A stretch of DNA of 64,000 bases from Hordeum vulgare subsp. vulgare (GCF_904849725.1 NC_058519.1:183571703-183635702), one strand, 5' to 3'. Shown: positions 1-11,408, counted from the first letter of the stretch. Notes: a model not told the origin generated them from the letters alone. Program-made: numbers and translations.

Positions 1-1
1 C

Positions 2-700
2 TCTAGCCTGAGATCCCTGGGATCCATAAGGACACGGATGTGGCCTTGGTCCCCTGACTGGTGGTAAGAGGGGTCCCCGGAGAGGTGTGACTCCTCCTAT
101 AGCTGGCCAGTCAACGTGGGCCGGAAGATGGGTCCTAACAGGGTTCAGCATCTCCATATCTCCGTACCCTGTCTGGACTACCGGTGCCAGCTGCGTCAAA
201 GCCGTCCACAGACGGGCACGGGTAGCATAAAGCTCCATGCGGATAGCACGAGCATCCCTGTCTCTGTTCTCTAGCATCTCAACAGTGGACTGCAGTAGTG
301 GATCCTCCATAGAAGAATCAAAATAGACTCCATTGAGGTATCCCTCTTCACCAGGCTGAGAGGCCGGAACATAGCAGAACTCCGAATTCTGCAGCAGTGC
401 ATGTCTCGCTCTCATAACGGTCAGCATTGAATAGGCAACATCTTGTACTGCCATGTCAACAGTGACTCCCAACCCATAGGACCAATGGATTAGCTCCTCA
501 GCTCCAGGGTAGTCTGGAAATACCCTAACAGTGCAGATGTACTGGCTCTGGTTGAAGTCTCGGTACTGTTCCTCCACTGTGTACTCGGGGTACCAGCGGT
601 AACCGCACATTGACATCACCCTGAGCAGCATGGCCGTATGACCCGGTACATCAATGCACCTGGTCAGACGTACCACCTGACGAGAAGGATGGCTAGGCAT
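2..700 (-). CDS. Unrecognised internal ORF of long-LTR element A (partial, runs off the left edge)
   Basis: Reading the minus strand from the ATG at 700-698 gives 233 codons with no stop up to the window edge. It is therefore a long open frame in a window where almost every other frame is broken. It starts MPSHPSRQVVRLTRC and is rich in Arg, Tyr and Val, with an acidic stretch around residues 125-150 (GEEGYLNGVYFDSSMEDP). I see no zinc knuckle, DTG protease motif, signal peptide or membrane segment. It lies about 420 bases downstream of the primer binding site of element A, where a Gypsy gag would be expected, but it does not look like a Tekay-type gag. It may be the single ORF of a non-autonomous family. 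I have a memory of similar unnamed proteins in grasses but cannot name a family. The start is the first ATG of the open frame. Confidence 0.6.
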   Translation of the reverse strand, partial: MPSHPSRQVVRLTRCIDVPGHTAMLLRVMSMCGYRWYPEYTVEEQYRDFNQSQYICTVRVFPDYPGAEELIHWSYGLGVTVDMAVQDVAYSMLTVMRARHALLQNSEFCYVPASQPGEEGYLNGVYFDSSMEDPLLQSTVEMLENRDRDARAIRMELYATRARLWTALTQLAPVVQTGYGDMEMLNPVRTHLPAHVDWPAIGGVTPLRGPLLPPVRGPRPHPCPYGSQGSQAR

Positions 701-1138
701 ATGTAAATAGAGAGTAATGCGAAAGCATTAGAGCTCTGAATGCAAAATTGGGCAGCATAATGGCTGTAAATGCTCAAAAACAAATTTTGAGACAACCCAA
801 AATGGAATAGCGTAACCACTCAACTATCAAGTTCAATTCTATGATCATCAAACTTACTTCCCTTTTCCTAGGAATGAAAGAAACCCAAACATCTCTTGAC
901 CCGTAGTCCTATAATCTACCGATCAGAAACACGAGCCTAGAAGAAGATGAGTAACCTAGTCCTTAATTCCCGCAGAAAAGAGGAGGATGACCAGAATAGA
1001 ATAACTTGAGAAGAGAACAAGAGTCTTACGTTCCCTTCCACAAACAATTCCCTTATATATAACTAGAGCAATTCTAGACTCAACTTCGACCAGTTTGGCT
1101 TAGTAATCCTACAGACAGTCAGGCTTTGATACCAACGC
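701..1138 (-). other. Leader and primer binding site of element A
   Basis: On the minus strand the LTR end GGTCCCGACA is followed by GCG and then TTGGTATCAAAGCC (1122-1135). This matches the TGGTATCAGAGC-type site complementary to initiator tRNA-Met that is common in Copia and chromovirus Gypsy elements. From there to the ORF start at 700 is an untranslated leader with no ORF worth calling. The site fixes the element's orientation (minus) and shows that the LTR to its right is the 5' LTR. Confidence 0.75.
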
Positions 1139-4100
1139 TGTCGGGACCCCGATCCTAAGCCATAGGAATCCAGCCTGTAACACATCGCATCTCTTTGCGG
1201 TCTCATGCACGGTTAACTCCACGGCTGCAACCTTACCTTAGCCGGACCGTTTGCGTCTTTTGACTCACGTATGCAATAGTGTCGCTAGCATTCCAATGTC
1301 AAAGAACCCGGATCGACAAGTCTAGTCACAAACCAAAGTGGCAGTACCACACAAGGATAGGCATACATGACCCAACAAAGCAGGTGTCGTACACCAGCGA
1401 GTGTAGACGAGTCGTAGCAAGCTACAAGGACTCCATTACATCGCGTGACATTTCCCCAAAGGGGACAGACACAGCAGCTAAGAAGGACACATGCCGGTCA
1501 ACCAATGTGTCCGGAGCAGTAGCGAACTACCAAGGCTCGTTGGATCACAAAGGGGCATTTCCTTGTAAGGAGTGCTACTAAAGTTCACGACTAGGTAATC
1601 GAACCCCATACATATCAAGTACGACACACGTACGCATGGCATACCGATATGTATAGATACATCGATGGCATCACAACATAACCATAAACATACAAACTTT
1701 ATTTAAGAGGCTCGGAAGAGCCACACACATAATATTACACATTAAGGGTCTTACGACCCATAATAGCAGTCATTCAGTTACAAGCCAGCGGAAGATTTTG
1801 AAACTGTCTGAGTACAGACAGGTGCAACTAGAAGGCACATGGCCTGACTATACTACAGACCCAACGTAGGGCCAGATCGTAGCTGGGACACCAGCTACTC
1901 GTCGTCGTCGATGTCTACGAAGAACCCTCCATTAGGGTCATTAGCAACCTCTGCAACATTTATTAAGCAAACATGAGTATGAAGGTACTCAGCAAGACTT
2001 TAGGATAACTAACTACTCATGCAAAGTATCAACAAGGTATGGTGGGGTTTCATGCGGAAAGCCAACATTTGACTCGTGGCTAGACAACTTGCATTTTTAA
2101 ATAATTTTTACAACTTGATTTCTCGCACACGAGTCCACTAACACCACAACAATACACCATCGTGGAATCATTCCGTCTCCATACAAAAATGTCGTCCACG
2201 ACACTCTCGCTTATCTTGACAATTTTATGAGTAGCCATTTAAATTATCTATGAACAACATATGTCTCCAAGTAGTCCATATCCGCGGACGCGTCTATTCG
2301 AATAGTTCATAACCCTGCAGGGGTGTACTTCGTCACACACGCTCTCGCCACTTATCTCCATGTGCACATCATGCACCTCGGCAACCTTCAAGCGGAAGCC
2401 TAGCGAGGGAGTCGGCCACGACCGTTAACCACACTAGTACCTAGTCCAGGTTTATCGCCTATCTGAGAGTAACCCGTACGGAAGTCTGGCCGAGGTTTAC
2501 GCCACGGCCTCAAACGATGTTTGCAGGGTTCCGAAGCCCACCATCCGGGTGCCACTTGGTACACTGTGCCACTGCCTACCGCATCACGACCCACCTCTCA
2601 GGCTAGCACCATGCACGACCTCCAACATTACTATAAACACCAGAAACTACTTGCAACTCCTGGATCGAGTACTAAGCGATTAATAGGCCGAGCGGGGTCA
2701 TATTTCAGGGCCCAGCATGTGGTAGTATCTAGACTTGGATTACATACACGGAACTCAGTTCCTAAGGACGGTTCCAATGAAACAACCCGCCATGTACTCC
2801 TACACAGCCTTTCACCGGTACCTTTACCAAATCAGATTCAACACACAACCTTTGCTTACCGAACGCATTCTCACAATTCTGTTCATCTCCCAAATGAAAG
2901 ACCATACACAACTCTAAGCATAGCATGCATAGCAGGATAAGGCATATCATGGCTCAAGCAACTACCAGGTATGCAAGGTTGCAAGGTTCGGCTATTTACT
3001 GTGACAAGGATAGGTCATGCAAAGGAAGTGGGTTCAACTAACGTGGCAAAAGCAGTTGAAGCATTTGATCCTAATGCAATAAACAAGTGCAGGAGCAAGA
3101 ACATGGGACTTGTCGGGATGATCAAAATGGTTGCTTGCCTTGTTGCTCAGAGGAGGGACAATATCCGTCAGACGGATACTCGGTGGAATCCGGGGTGCGG
3201 AGCCTACCGAAATGAATGACAACAATCATATGCAAACAAGATGATGCATGAGCATGGCATGAGAATGCAAGGTGATAAACTAATATAGCTAGCATGTATT
3301 AGGTTTGAATTTGATTAGAATTATATTCAAATATCACTTCAAACGAGGTATTCTCGGATACCATTTTAATTGATTCGACCTGATGCTCAGATCAACTTGA
3401 GGTTAACATGCATGGGATGACATGTTAAGTTGCTGGTTTGTAATTAGAACAGTGTTTGATCATGTCATTCATAATGAAATTTAAATAATATTCCAAATTC
3501 CATTTATAAAGTATTTATAAGAATTGACTTATTCATTAATCTACATGTTTGGGTTCTGTAACTTTTCCAAACATGATTGAAAATAGCATATTCAGATTCC
3601 TTGAATTTTTCTGATACTTTTTCATATATAAATTATTTTCATTGGAGTTACAGATTAATTTCTATGAATTTTTGAAGTTTTAAACATTTTTCGAATTATT
3701 TTTATACTGGAAAATACTTTTACTGCATCAGCAGGTCCAACTGGCCGTTGAAAGTCAAACCTGACCAGTGGGACCCACTGGTCAGTGTCTCTGGTCAATT
3801 TTAGATTAGGATTAATCTTATTTAGTTAATTAAACTCACTGGACCCACATGTCAGTGTCTTATTAATTTATCTGATTTATTTTTATTATCTCTAAACTAT
3901 CCAGAGGCTGGCCCCACCCGTCAATGGCTCAGGCCAGCTGAGATCCACCGGCGGCGAGGTCGTCCTCGCCGGCGGGGAGCCTCCGGCGAGCACGAGAACG
4001 TCGGGGGGGGGGGGGGCTCGGAAATGGCGCACAGAGGGACAAACGCTGCGCGGAGAGCACCAGAAGAACATCACTTCTACCGCGGTTCCATTTCTGCACT

Positions 4101-5319
4101 TAGTCGGGGCTGATCCGGCCGGAGATGACGCCGGTGACGAGCTTGGCAGCGGCCAAGGTTCGGGCGTCATCGGGGTCTTTGATACAGAGGGAACTACGCA
4201 CGGGTCTCAGCTCCTACAGCACCTACGCGACAGCCTGAAGCTACTGGTGGCCTCAGATGGACGAGCTGATCACCGGAGGGCTACCGGCGACGAGCTCCTG
4301 CGGCAGATCTCGTTGGGCTCCGATGGAACTAGGCCTAGAGGAGGGGATCGACGGGGAGATCTTGGGGGAAAGAAGCGCAAGCTCACGAGGAGTGCAGTGG
4401 TGGCGCTGTATTGCTCGGGGACGGCCTGGAGAGGGAGAATGCCGGTGACGAACTTCGGGACCCGAGGAAGAAGACGACTGCTTCTCGTCGTTTCACTGCA
4501 TCTGGGCGTCGGGCTCGTGGCTAGGGAGCTTCAGGGAGTTGCGGAGGAGCTATTGCGCGGCTCAGAAGGAAGGAGGGAAGCCTAGAACGACGGCGAGCTC
4601 GAGCTCTGATCGGGCTGCAATGGTGGCAGAAAGAAACGGGGTAGAGGGGGGGAATGAGCACGGGGATGGATAGGGACGAGCTCGGGGAGCTTATCCCCGT
4701 GCTTGCCAGCGCGAAGCGGCGGCCAGGCAGGCGCACAGGTGTGGGGAGGCGCGCGGCAACGCGGCGGCCACCTCCTGCTGCCCACTGGCGGGGGAGTAAG
4801 ACGACAGGAAGAGCTGGGCCGGGCTGAGGTGAGCGACAGGTAAGGTTTTTCCCATTTCTTTCCGTTTTATTTCTTTTTTAATTGCTGACATTGATCTACT
4901 ATTTATTTCAGCTCCCAAATAATTTGTAAAAACTATGTTAAGCACCCTAGAATATTTGTTGGAATATTTCCAACCATTCCTAAAGTTTTCAACATTTTTG
5001 AAAGTTTAAAGTTTCTGATTTCAAATTTAAAACTTGAAACCAGTAGATTTTGCATTTATTTAAAATGCTTAAAATGTCAAGAAAAATGTTTTCTTCATTG
5101 CTTATATACTTTCATGATTTATGAGAAAGTTTGAACTTTTCTTGAGGCCATTTTGGGTTCATTGATTTTAACTAGTTTGAATTTTCCTTCATTTTGAGAA
5201 GTGACTAGGTTTTAGCATTTTCCTTCATCATTTACTTTGTTCTTGTTGAGAATTCCTAGATGCAATGCAAAGAAAACATGAGCACAAGCTAACTTGCTTA
5301 AGGTGTCAGGGATGTGACA
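1139..5319 (-). repeat. 5' LTR of element A, about 4.2 kb
   Basis: On the minus strand the LTR starts TGTCACATCCCTGACACC (ending at 5319) and ends GGGGTCCCGACA (1139), next to the primer site, with TG...CA termini. At 4181 bp it is unusually long, which together with the TGTCACAYCC start and the Met primer suggests the Tekay/Del-like chromovirus group or a dependent family. I see no second LTR-type boundary inside, but a buried insertion cannot be excluded. The sequence is AT-rich at 3240-3700 and 4860-5300. Between them is a GC-rich block. The ORFs of 60-140 codons inside overlap each other on both strands and look non-coding. No second copy is in the window, so the target duplication cannot be checked. 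Confidence 0.6.
3890..4860. other. GC-rich island inside the long LTR of A
   Basis: About 1 kb of clearly GC-rich, CpG-rich sequence sits inside an otherwise AT-rich LTR. It includes a run of 14 G at 4003-4016. Just upstream are two copies of a motif resembling GACCCACTGGTCAGTG (near 3772 and 3840), which is common in grass repeat promoters. Overlapping ORFs on both strands (for example 4247-4585 plus and 4691-4945 minus) have no recognisable domain. I read it as U3/R regulatory sequence or captured gene-like sequence, without being able to decide. Confidence 0.4.
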
Positions 5320-5583
5320 ATGTCGGGGAAAACCAACACCTATGGGAAACTCGAGGAGTCCCTTGATCGTTTGGCGGGGAAAGAGAGGTATGGCGTCGTG
5401 AGCAGAACTAGCGATCAACACCGGCAAGGTCCTCTTTACCGAAGTTCGGGCCACTTGGCGCGTAAAACCCTACTCCTGCTTAGTTTGTATTGTGGGCTAC
5501 TATAGGGTGGTTTCGCTACAGTAACTTAGTAGGTAATTAGGGAGTCTCTGTTCCCCAAAAAGTCCAACCCCTAAGAATGACCT

Positions 5584-5605
5584 TTGGGCCTCCTTTTATA
5601 GGAAA
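5584..5605 (-). promoter_or_regulatory. TATA box of LTR B
   Basis: The minus strand reads CCTATAAAAGGAGGCC. This is a strong plant TATA box, in the same relative position as the one in the related LTR at about 59040-59055 (GCTATAAAAGGAGGCC). Confidence 0.6.
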
Positions 5606-5845
5606 AGGGGTCACAACTTTGTGCTTACAAGATGTATAGTGGACAGTGTTCACCGCTCTACTTCTTCAGTGGTGTTAGGGGCAGTAAATGCCTTGTCTGA
5701 CACCTGACCTGCCGCAAGATGGTTGCGACACATACCCAGGTGAATCGACATCTGGGCCTTGCACTAGCACACGAGGGATGTGCTGGAGCTGTCGGATTGT
5801 GGTAGAAACTTGCTGGACTGGAGTCTCCATCGGGTGACTTGGTCA

Positions 5846-6043
5846 CCTTCCCAACAAGGAAGGCTTGCCGGGGGCTTGAATACTTTCCCGACAAGGAGGG
5901 CTTGCCGGAGGCCTCGCCAGTCTGTGTGAGCCTTCCCGGCAAGGGAAACTTTCCGGGGTCTTGCTATTCTTCCGGTCGTCTTCCCGGCGAAGCGGGCTTG
6001 CGGGGGCCTTGGGAATCTTCCCGGCAAGGAGGGCTTGCCGGGG
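5846..6043. repeat. Five imperfect hairpin repeats in the U3 of LTR B
   Basis: Five units start near 5846, 5883, 5931, 5980 and 6017. Each has the form TTCCCGGCAAG, a few bases, then CTTGCCGGG, so each is an inverted repeat of about 26 bases. Spacing is 36-50 bases. They lie upstream of the TATA box in the minus-strand LTR, where enhancer repeats would be expected. Confidence 0.6.
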
Positions 6044-6218
6044 CCTTGCGTCTGGAGCCTTTGTATTCCACGCCCCTGGAGAAGGGGGAAGGGCATGGTC
6101 TTGGACTGCCTTGGATTGCTTTCCTGCTGCTCTTCCTGGCACACTACTGTCGAGGGCGTTGCTGATGCCCATGCACAAGTCTGGGGCACAAGGGAGCCCA
6201 CTCTCTAGTGCACCGACA

Positions 6219-7781
6219 ACTAGTCTTGATGCATAAAAATGACAACAGTGCTCTGTGGTCTACTGCTTTTCGTAAGAAGATGATGACTCAGGAACAACCT
6301 AAAAGTAAGTAGAAAGGCCCTTCACAGAGGGAAGCATTCATTTGTAGAGGTGCGAGAGCTCAAGTTCTAAAACAAAGTGAAATTGTAATTTTGGGTGGTG
6401 CACTTTTCCTACAAAAGTTACGACAAAGTTTACTCCTATCCACCATCCATACCCAAACCATGGCTGACCGAATCCATGGGTGCCTGCCAACATATCGACT
6501 ATCCCAAGGAGTTTTGTTTAATTAATTTACATTTTCGTAAGACTGAGCATCCTTTTGACGAGCCTCTCTCGTGCAATGACGGTGAATAAACGACTGTCTT
6601 GAGAATAACTCACTTAGCATGGAAGATACCAACCTCCCCGTTGCTACATGAGCGGTACGAGTGCACAAAACAAATGTTTATGTTAGTATTAGAGGTGGCA
6701 CATGTAAATTTACTTGGAACGGCTGGGTAATACCACATATAGGTAGGTAGGGTGGACTCATGTGGAACAACTTTCATTTAGGAATTTGGATGCACAAGCA
6801 ACATTCCCGCTTAGTACACGTGAAGGCTAGCAATAGATTGGGAAGCGACCAGCTAGAGAGAAAAAATGATCATAAGCATGCATTGTGAATAATTAATATT
6901 TGACATTAGCATGAGTAGGATATGAAGACTCTGAATTTAAACATCATGAAGGCTACATTGGTTTTGAATCGACTACATGTTTGGACATGGGCCAAGTCAA
7001 GCCGCTCGAATTACTCGGAGGGAAATACCATACTACCATACCACATCATAACTATTTTTAATGCATGTTGACACATAAGATAAATCATTATCAACTTCTA
7101 GCTATTTAAGCATGGCATGAGAAACTATAATCTCTAATTGTCATCATAAACATGCTCACTCATGATATACTAAATCAAGGTCGAACAAGCTAAACATATT
7201 TACAAAATGAAAAACAAGAAGAGTTCATACCAGCTTCCTTTGCCATGATCACTTTATCAATTATCGTCATTATTTCATTTCACTTGCATGACCGAACGAT
7301 GTGATAATAATAGTGCACGAGTGTCGTGGACTAATATGGAATTTGCAAGGTATTTGTGCAAAGGAGAAGACATAGTATTATTGGCTCTTGGTTAGACCAA
7401 CATTAATGCATATCAAAGTCACCCCACATTTTTATCGTGGTTTTCTCCTTTCGATGACTCAAACAAAAGAAAATAAATTCACAAAAACTCACTGAAATAT
7501 TTTTGGAATTTTTGTTTTTTTCTCGAAGTAAGCGAAGAAGCAAAGAAAAAAAACTAGGAAACCTATCTAAATGGGAAAGCTCTGAACAAGTAAAGGAAAT
7601 ATTTTTGGGTTTTCTTAAGGTTTTCAAACACACAAAAAGAAAGTGAAAAAATAAGACTAACATATGTATATACAATGAAAAAGGATGAACATCGATAATT
7701 TATATGAAGTGTGTGAACATGAATGTAATGTCAGTGAGAAATACCAACCCCCCAAGCTTAGGCTTTTTCCTAGCTTGGTGA
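6219..7781 (-). other. 3' untranslated region of element C
   Basis: This is non-coding, AT-rich sequence. The minus strand contains CTTCCCTCTGTGAAGGGCC near 6320-6340, closely resembling CTTCCCTCTGCGAAGGGCC in the 3' UTR of F at about 21188-21206 in the same relative place. That supports its being the tail of an Athila-type element rather than unique DNA. No ORF longer than 90 codons here looks coding. Confidence 0.55.
7743..7760 (-). other. Polypurine-like tract after the extra ORF of C
   Basis: The minus strand reads TAAGCTTGGGGGGTTGG shortly after the stop of the extra ORF. It matches the true polypurine tract of F (AAGCTTGGGGGAGT at 21782-21795) but is not followed by an LTR. An equivalent internal copy follows the extra ORF of F. 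Confidence 0.5.
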
Positions 7782-8380
7782 TCACCATTGATAATAGCCA
7801 TCAGGTCCGGGAAAGTATTGCTGCTGACGCACCTGGGCGTCCCATGCCTGGGCCTCGGCCTCCGTCGTAGCAAACTCGTTCCGATAAGCAATTATACCCT
7901 TTGGCATGATGGTATATGTGTGTCTATCTTGAAAGTTAAACAAAGTAGGTGCAGGAAACACAATAACATCGAGAGTCTTCTCGCTATATACTAAGTTGTA
8001 ACGAATGTGCTGCGGGGGTTAGGTTCCTAAGTGAACTGGTGATCTAACATAGACTAATGATTGAGATAAAACTTAGGCAATAGGTAATTAGTTAGATGTA
8101 TGGTAACATAGACATGCTTCGCTAGGCGGGTGGCATAAATACCACCATCGATTTTTCTCCTAATCCCATTAAGATACAAACGACATGCAGCGATAGATCC
8201 TATGTTGTAGGTACTATCGTCGTAAAGTGAGCGACGTAAGATAGAAAGGGTGGGGGCACTGAGACCACCACCGTGAGTCATATCAGTTAAGCAGTTCCCT
8301 ATAAATAAAGCAAAGTAGTGCATAGAAGGAAAATGTTAAGTAGAGTCCCTAGCCCTCGACATGCCCCTTTTTTCTGCCAC
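7782..8380 (-). pseudogene. Extra 3' ORF of element C, broken
   Basis: On the minus strand the frame begins near 8380, where an expected ATG reads GTG before GCA GAA AAA, and hits a stop after about 14 codons. The same frame is then open over 8323-8054 (MHYFALFIGNCLTD..., with GGGLSAPTLSILRRSLYDD). After a frameshift the C-terminus is open again, including FATTEAEAQAWDAQVRQQQ and ending PGPDGYYQW at the stop 7784-7782. This type of protein is carried downstream of pol, or in pol-less elements, by Athila-like elements of grasses; its function is unknown to me. There is no retroviral envelope-type signal peptide or membrane anchor. It is clearly inactive here. Confidence 0.5.
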
Positions 8381-8948
8381 GGTCAAGGTGAGGAGAAATT
8401 CCTCAAAACAGTTTCAGAAATGGCGCTCCAAGCAAAGAGATCAAAAATTTCAATTTCAGGAGGAAGAACACGAGAGAGAGAGAGAGAGAGAGAAAGAGCT
8501 ATGGAATTTTTGCTGGAGGTAATGGATGACATGGGCCGAAGAGATAAGGAAGGGAGCCTATGGGCCCCACCACATAACAGGGCTCGCCCTAGGGGGTGGT
8601 CGTGCCCTATTTCCTCGTGGCCCATAGGTTCCCCTTCCTGGTGTGTGTTTCACAACAAGAATTCTTAAATATTCTAGAAAAATTGATGTTAGAAATTTGT
8701 GGCATTCTGACACTTTTGTGGGCCATTTTTTATTGCATGAAAAACGTAGAAAAGAGGATAATCGTGGCATTTTATATTATTCAACTAAAAATAACAGAGA
8801 GCAAACTAATAATATAGAGAGTTGTGCCTACTAAATTCATTGATCACATGTCTTCCAAAAAGGATCCATTAATAAAGTTGATCAAGTCTTATTAATAACC
8901 ATTTCTGATTGACATGAAATCGATTTTTCCATATGACACTAAGTTACC
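8381..8948 (-). promoter_or_regulatory. LTR-like promoter segment and leader before the extra ORF of C
   Basis: On the minus strand, 8640-8556 reads like the promoter part of C's own LTR (39650-39577): both run CCTATG, CCACGAG, CACGACCAC or GCGACAAC, CCCCTAGG and end GGCTCCC. It is followed by a CT-rich leader with a (CT)n tract at 8471-8491 and the broken extra ORF. The AT-rich part at 8640-8948 shows no ORF. This suggests an LTR-derived second promoter. Confidence 0.45.
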
Positions 8949-10046
8949 TCACTGAGTATAATATTTCTTCTTCATAGTAGGAATAGGAATTTTGAAACCT
9001 CCAATGGTGACTCTAGCAATTGGCTCAATAAAATTAATATTATTAACCAAAGTTCGCTTCTTCGGAAAATGCACAATATGTTGTTTGCCATTGACATGAA
9101 AAGTGACCTTGATTTTGTTGCAATCAATAACAGCCCCTGAAGAAAATAAAAAGGGTCTACCAAGGATTATCAACATGTTGTCGTCCTCTGGCATATCAAG
9201 AATAACAAATTCTTTCAAGATAGTAACATTCGCAACCACAACATGAACATCCTCACAAATTCCAATAGGTAAATTGGTAGATTTATCATCCATTTGTAAC
9301 GATATCTCAGTAGGTGCAAGCTTATTAAAATCAAGTCTCTTATAAAGAGAGAAATGCATAACACTAACATGAGCTCCTAAATCACATAAATGAGTTCTAA
9401 CATATTTTATTTTAAAGGAGCAAGGAATTGTGGGTATACTCGGATCTCTCAACTTCTTAAGCACTCCACCATCAAAATAATAATTAGCAAGCATAGTAGA
9501 AATTTCAATTTTAGGTATTTTTATTTTGTTGGTAATAATATGTTTCATATACTTAGCATTACGAGGCATTTTAAAAATATCAGTGAGTGCGCAAAAGATA
9601 AGCCTAATCATTTCGGCAAAGCGCTCAAAGTCTTGCTCGTACTTACGAGGGAATAGCAACAAAATATTTCTTCTCATATCGTTTATTTTTAGGAGGTGGG
9701 TTATCAAGATCTTCAGTAGGTTATATTTCCGCATCATTATCACGTTCTTTATGACTATCTGGAGAAGCGTCTACATGAAGGTTATTTTCTCATCATCACT
9801 ATGTGAATGTTCATTAACAGATTGCGTCTCAGCATCAGAAATAGAAACATCATTATTACTCTTAGTTGATTTTTCTATACAGGTTCACTCGAAGAATGCA
9901 AAGTCCTATCAGTTTTCTTTTTTTCTTCTTCTTAGAAGGACTAGGTGTATCATAATTAACTCTTTGAGAATCCTGTTATATTCTTTTAGGATGAACTTCA
10001 GGATAAAGAGGTTCTTGAGTCATGCGACCTCCTCCAATTATCCTAA
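8949..10046 (-). pseudogene. gag C-terminus / aspartic protease remnant of C
   Basis: The minus-strand frame 9743-8949 (264 codons) contains a Gypsy-type pepsin fold: CDLGAHVSVM, where active Athila-type elements have CDxGASVNVM, then ICEDVHVVV, EDDNMLIILGRPFL and ID. Upstream, 10046-9744 reads as the gag tail (for example RMTQEPLYPEVHPKRI) with stops and frame changes. The catalytic D-x-G is kept but the following Ala/Ser is His, so I infer loss of activity. No reverse transcriptase follows. The region is cut on its upstream side by element D. Confidence 0.65.
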
Positions 10047-11379
10047 AACTTTTTAGACATTTTTTTGGACGAAAAGAACAACAACAAGCATCGGAGGAAG
10101 GCTGAGGGCAGACGAGGGCCCCACAAGCCAACCCGGTGCGACCTCGGGGGGCGCCGTGTTGGCTCGTGGGCCCCTCAAGGCCCCCCCGACTCTGTTCTGT
10201 CACTTATAAATTCTCATATACCCTAAAAACATCAAAATGAGTCCCGAAGCACTTTTTAAATAGCCGCAAGTTAGTGTTCCGATGGGAGGCCATCTGGAGC
10301 TTTGTTCCGGGTCCCTGGCGGAGAGGGGATCGATCACGGAGGGCCTCTTCATCAACCTTGCTGCCCTCACGATGATGTGTGAGTAGTTCACCAAAAATAT
10401 ATGGGTCCATAGCCAGTACCTAGATGACAATCTCTCTCTTCATCTTTAATACAATGATCATCCCATCTTCGGGTTCATCCACACGATGTAATTACTTTTG
10501 TGCGGTGTGTTTGTTGGGATCCAATGAATTGTGGGTTTATGTTCAAATTATTCGTGATAATTATTTGTGTCTCCTATGAATACTTATATGTTTCTTATGT
10601 GCATGATTATGATAGCTTCGTAATTCTCTTCGATCTATTGAAATAGTTTGGCCAACTAGATTGGCATTCCTTCGGTGAGAGAGGTGCGTTGTAGTTGGAT
10701 CAACATGGAGAATTTCTATATCCCAGTGACAGAAGGGGACATGATGTTTCTTTTCGTTGCTTCTACTAAGGATGAAACTATCGGATTTATTCATATTGCT
10801 TGAGTTTACTTTGTCTACATCATGTCATTGTTCTCCATGCATTACAGTGTTTTACTCAATACTCTAGATGCATGTTCGATAGCGGTCGATGAGTGGAGTA
10901 ACAGTTATAGCTGCAGGCCGGAGTCGACCTATTTGTTTATGGACATGATGCTTAATGAAAATCACATAACTATCTGCTTTTGTGTCAATTGCCTAACAGT
11001 AATTTGTTTACCCACCATATGCTATTTTTCATGAGAGCTGCCATTAGGGAAAACTCTGCCCCCGGGTCTATTCAGAACATATATAAAAAACCTTCATTAC
11101 CTTGCTTCCGTTTCCTTGTTTCTATTTTATCTTGCTATCTATAATTATCTACACACCTTACTCGCTTGGAAATAAGAAGAACACGGGAATTGACAACCCT
11201 CTTGCCCGCGTTGGGTGCAATTTGTTTGTTCTTTGTGCGTAGCCGCTGAAAACGGTTGTGGTTGATATTCCTATTGGTTCGTTAAAACTTGGTTTCATAA
11301 CTCAGGGAAATACTTACCCACATTGTGCCGCGATAACCCATTCCTCTCCACGGAAACCCAACACAGATCATATGTATGA
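10047..11379 (+). repeat. 5' LTR of D, left end missing
   Basis: It aligns by eye with the 3' LTR from about 36365 onward: GAGGGCCCCACAAGCCAACC, the TATA stretch CTTATAAATTCTCATATACC near 10202, and CCGATGGGAGGCCAT. The first 200 or so bases of the LTR are gone. The LTR end, ATCACAAGTATCA in the other copy, reads ATCATATGTATGA here, so the terminal CA is mutated. Confidence 0.65.
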
Positions 11380-11390
11380 AGGAGGATTTC

Positions 11391-11408
11391 TGGCGTCGTT
11401 GCCGGGGA
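11391..11408 (+). other. Primer binding site of D
   Basis: TGGCGTCGTTGCCGGGGA, one mismatch from the tRNA-Asp-complementary TGGCGCCGTTGCCGGGGA used by Athila-type elements. It lies 11 bases after the LTR end. Confidence 0.7.

Larger units (their letters stand above)
5321..6218 (-). repeat. LTR of a Gypsy element (B), probably solo
   Basis: The segment is bounded by TGTCGGGG (5321) and CACCGACA (6218), so on the minus strand it reads TG...CA over 898 bp. It shares its inner end (GCGTAAAACCCTACTCCTG near 5459) and TATA layout with the LTR at 58683-59676, so the two are related families in the same orientation. Neither a primer site on its left nor a polypurine tract on its right is present, which fits a solo LTR. 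The flanking 5-mers (GACAA on the left, part of A, and ACTAG on the right) do not match, so a clean target duplication is missing. Element A abuts within one base. Confidence 0.55.

Noticed and set aside
4247..4945. Overlapping ORFs in the GC-rich part of LTR A as a host gene
   Set aside because: Open frames occur on both strands as expected from GC-rich DNA; no domain and no consistent exon structure.
5658..6236. ORFs of 90-145 codons on both strands in LTR B
   Set aside because: They follow the GC-rich hairpin repeats in U3 and overlap on opposite strands. Non-coding.
5316..6245. GACAA at 5316-5320 and 6241-6245 as a target duplication of LTR B
   Set aside because: The right copy lies 22 bases beyond the LTR end, and the left one is mostly the terminal TGTGACA of element A. 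Coincidence.
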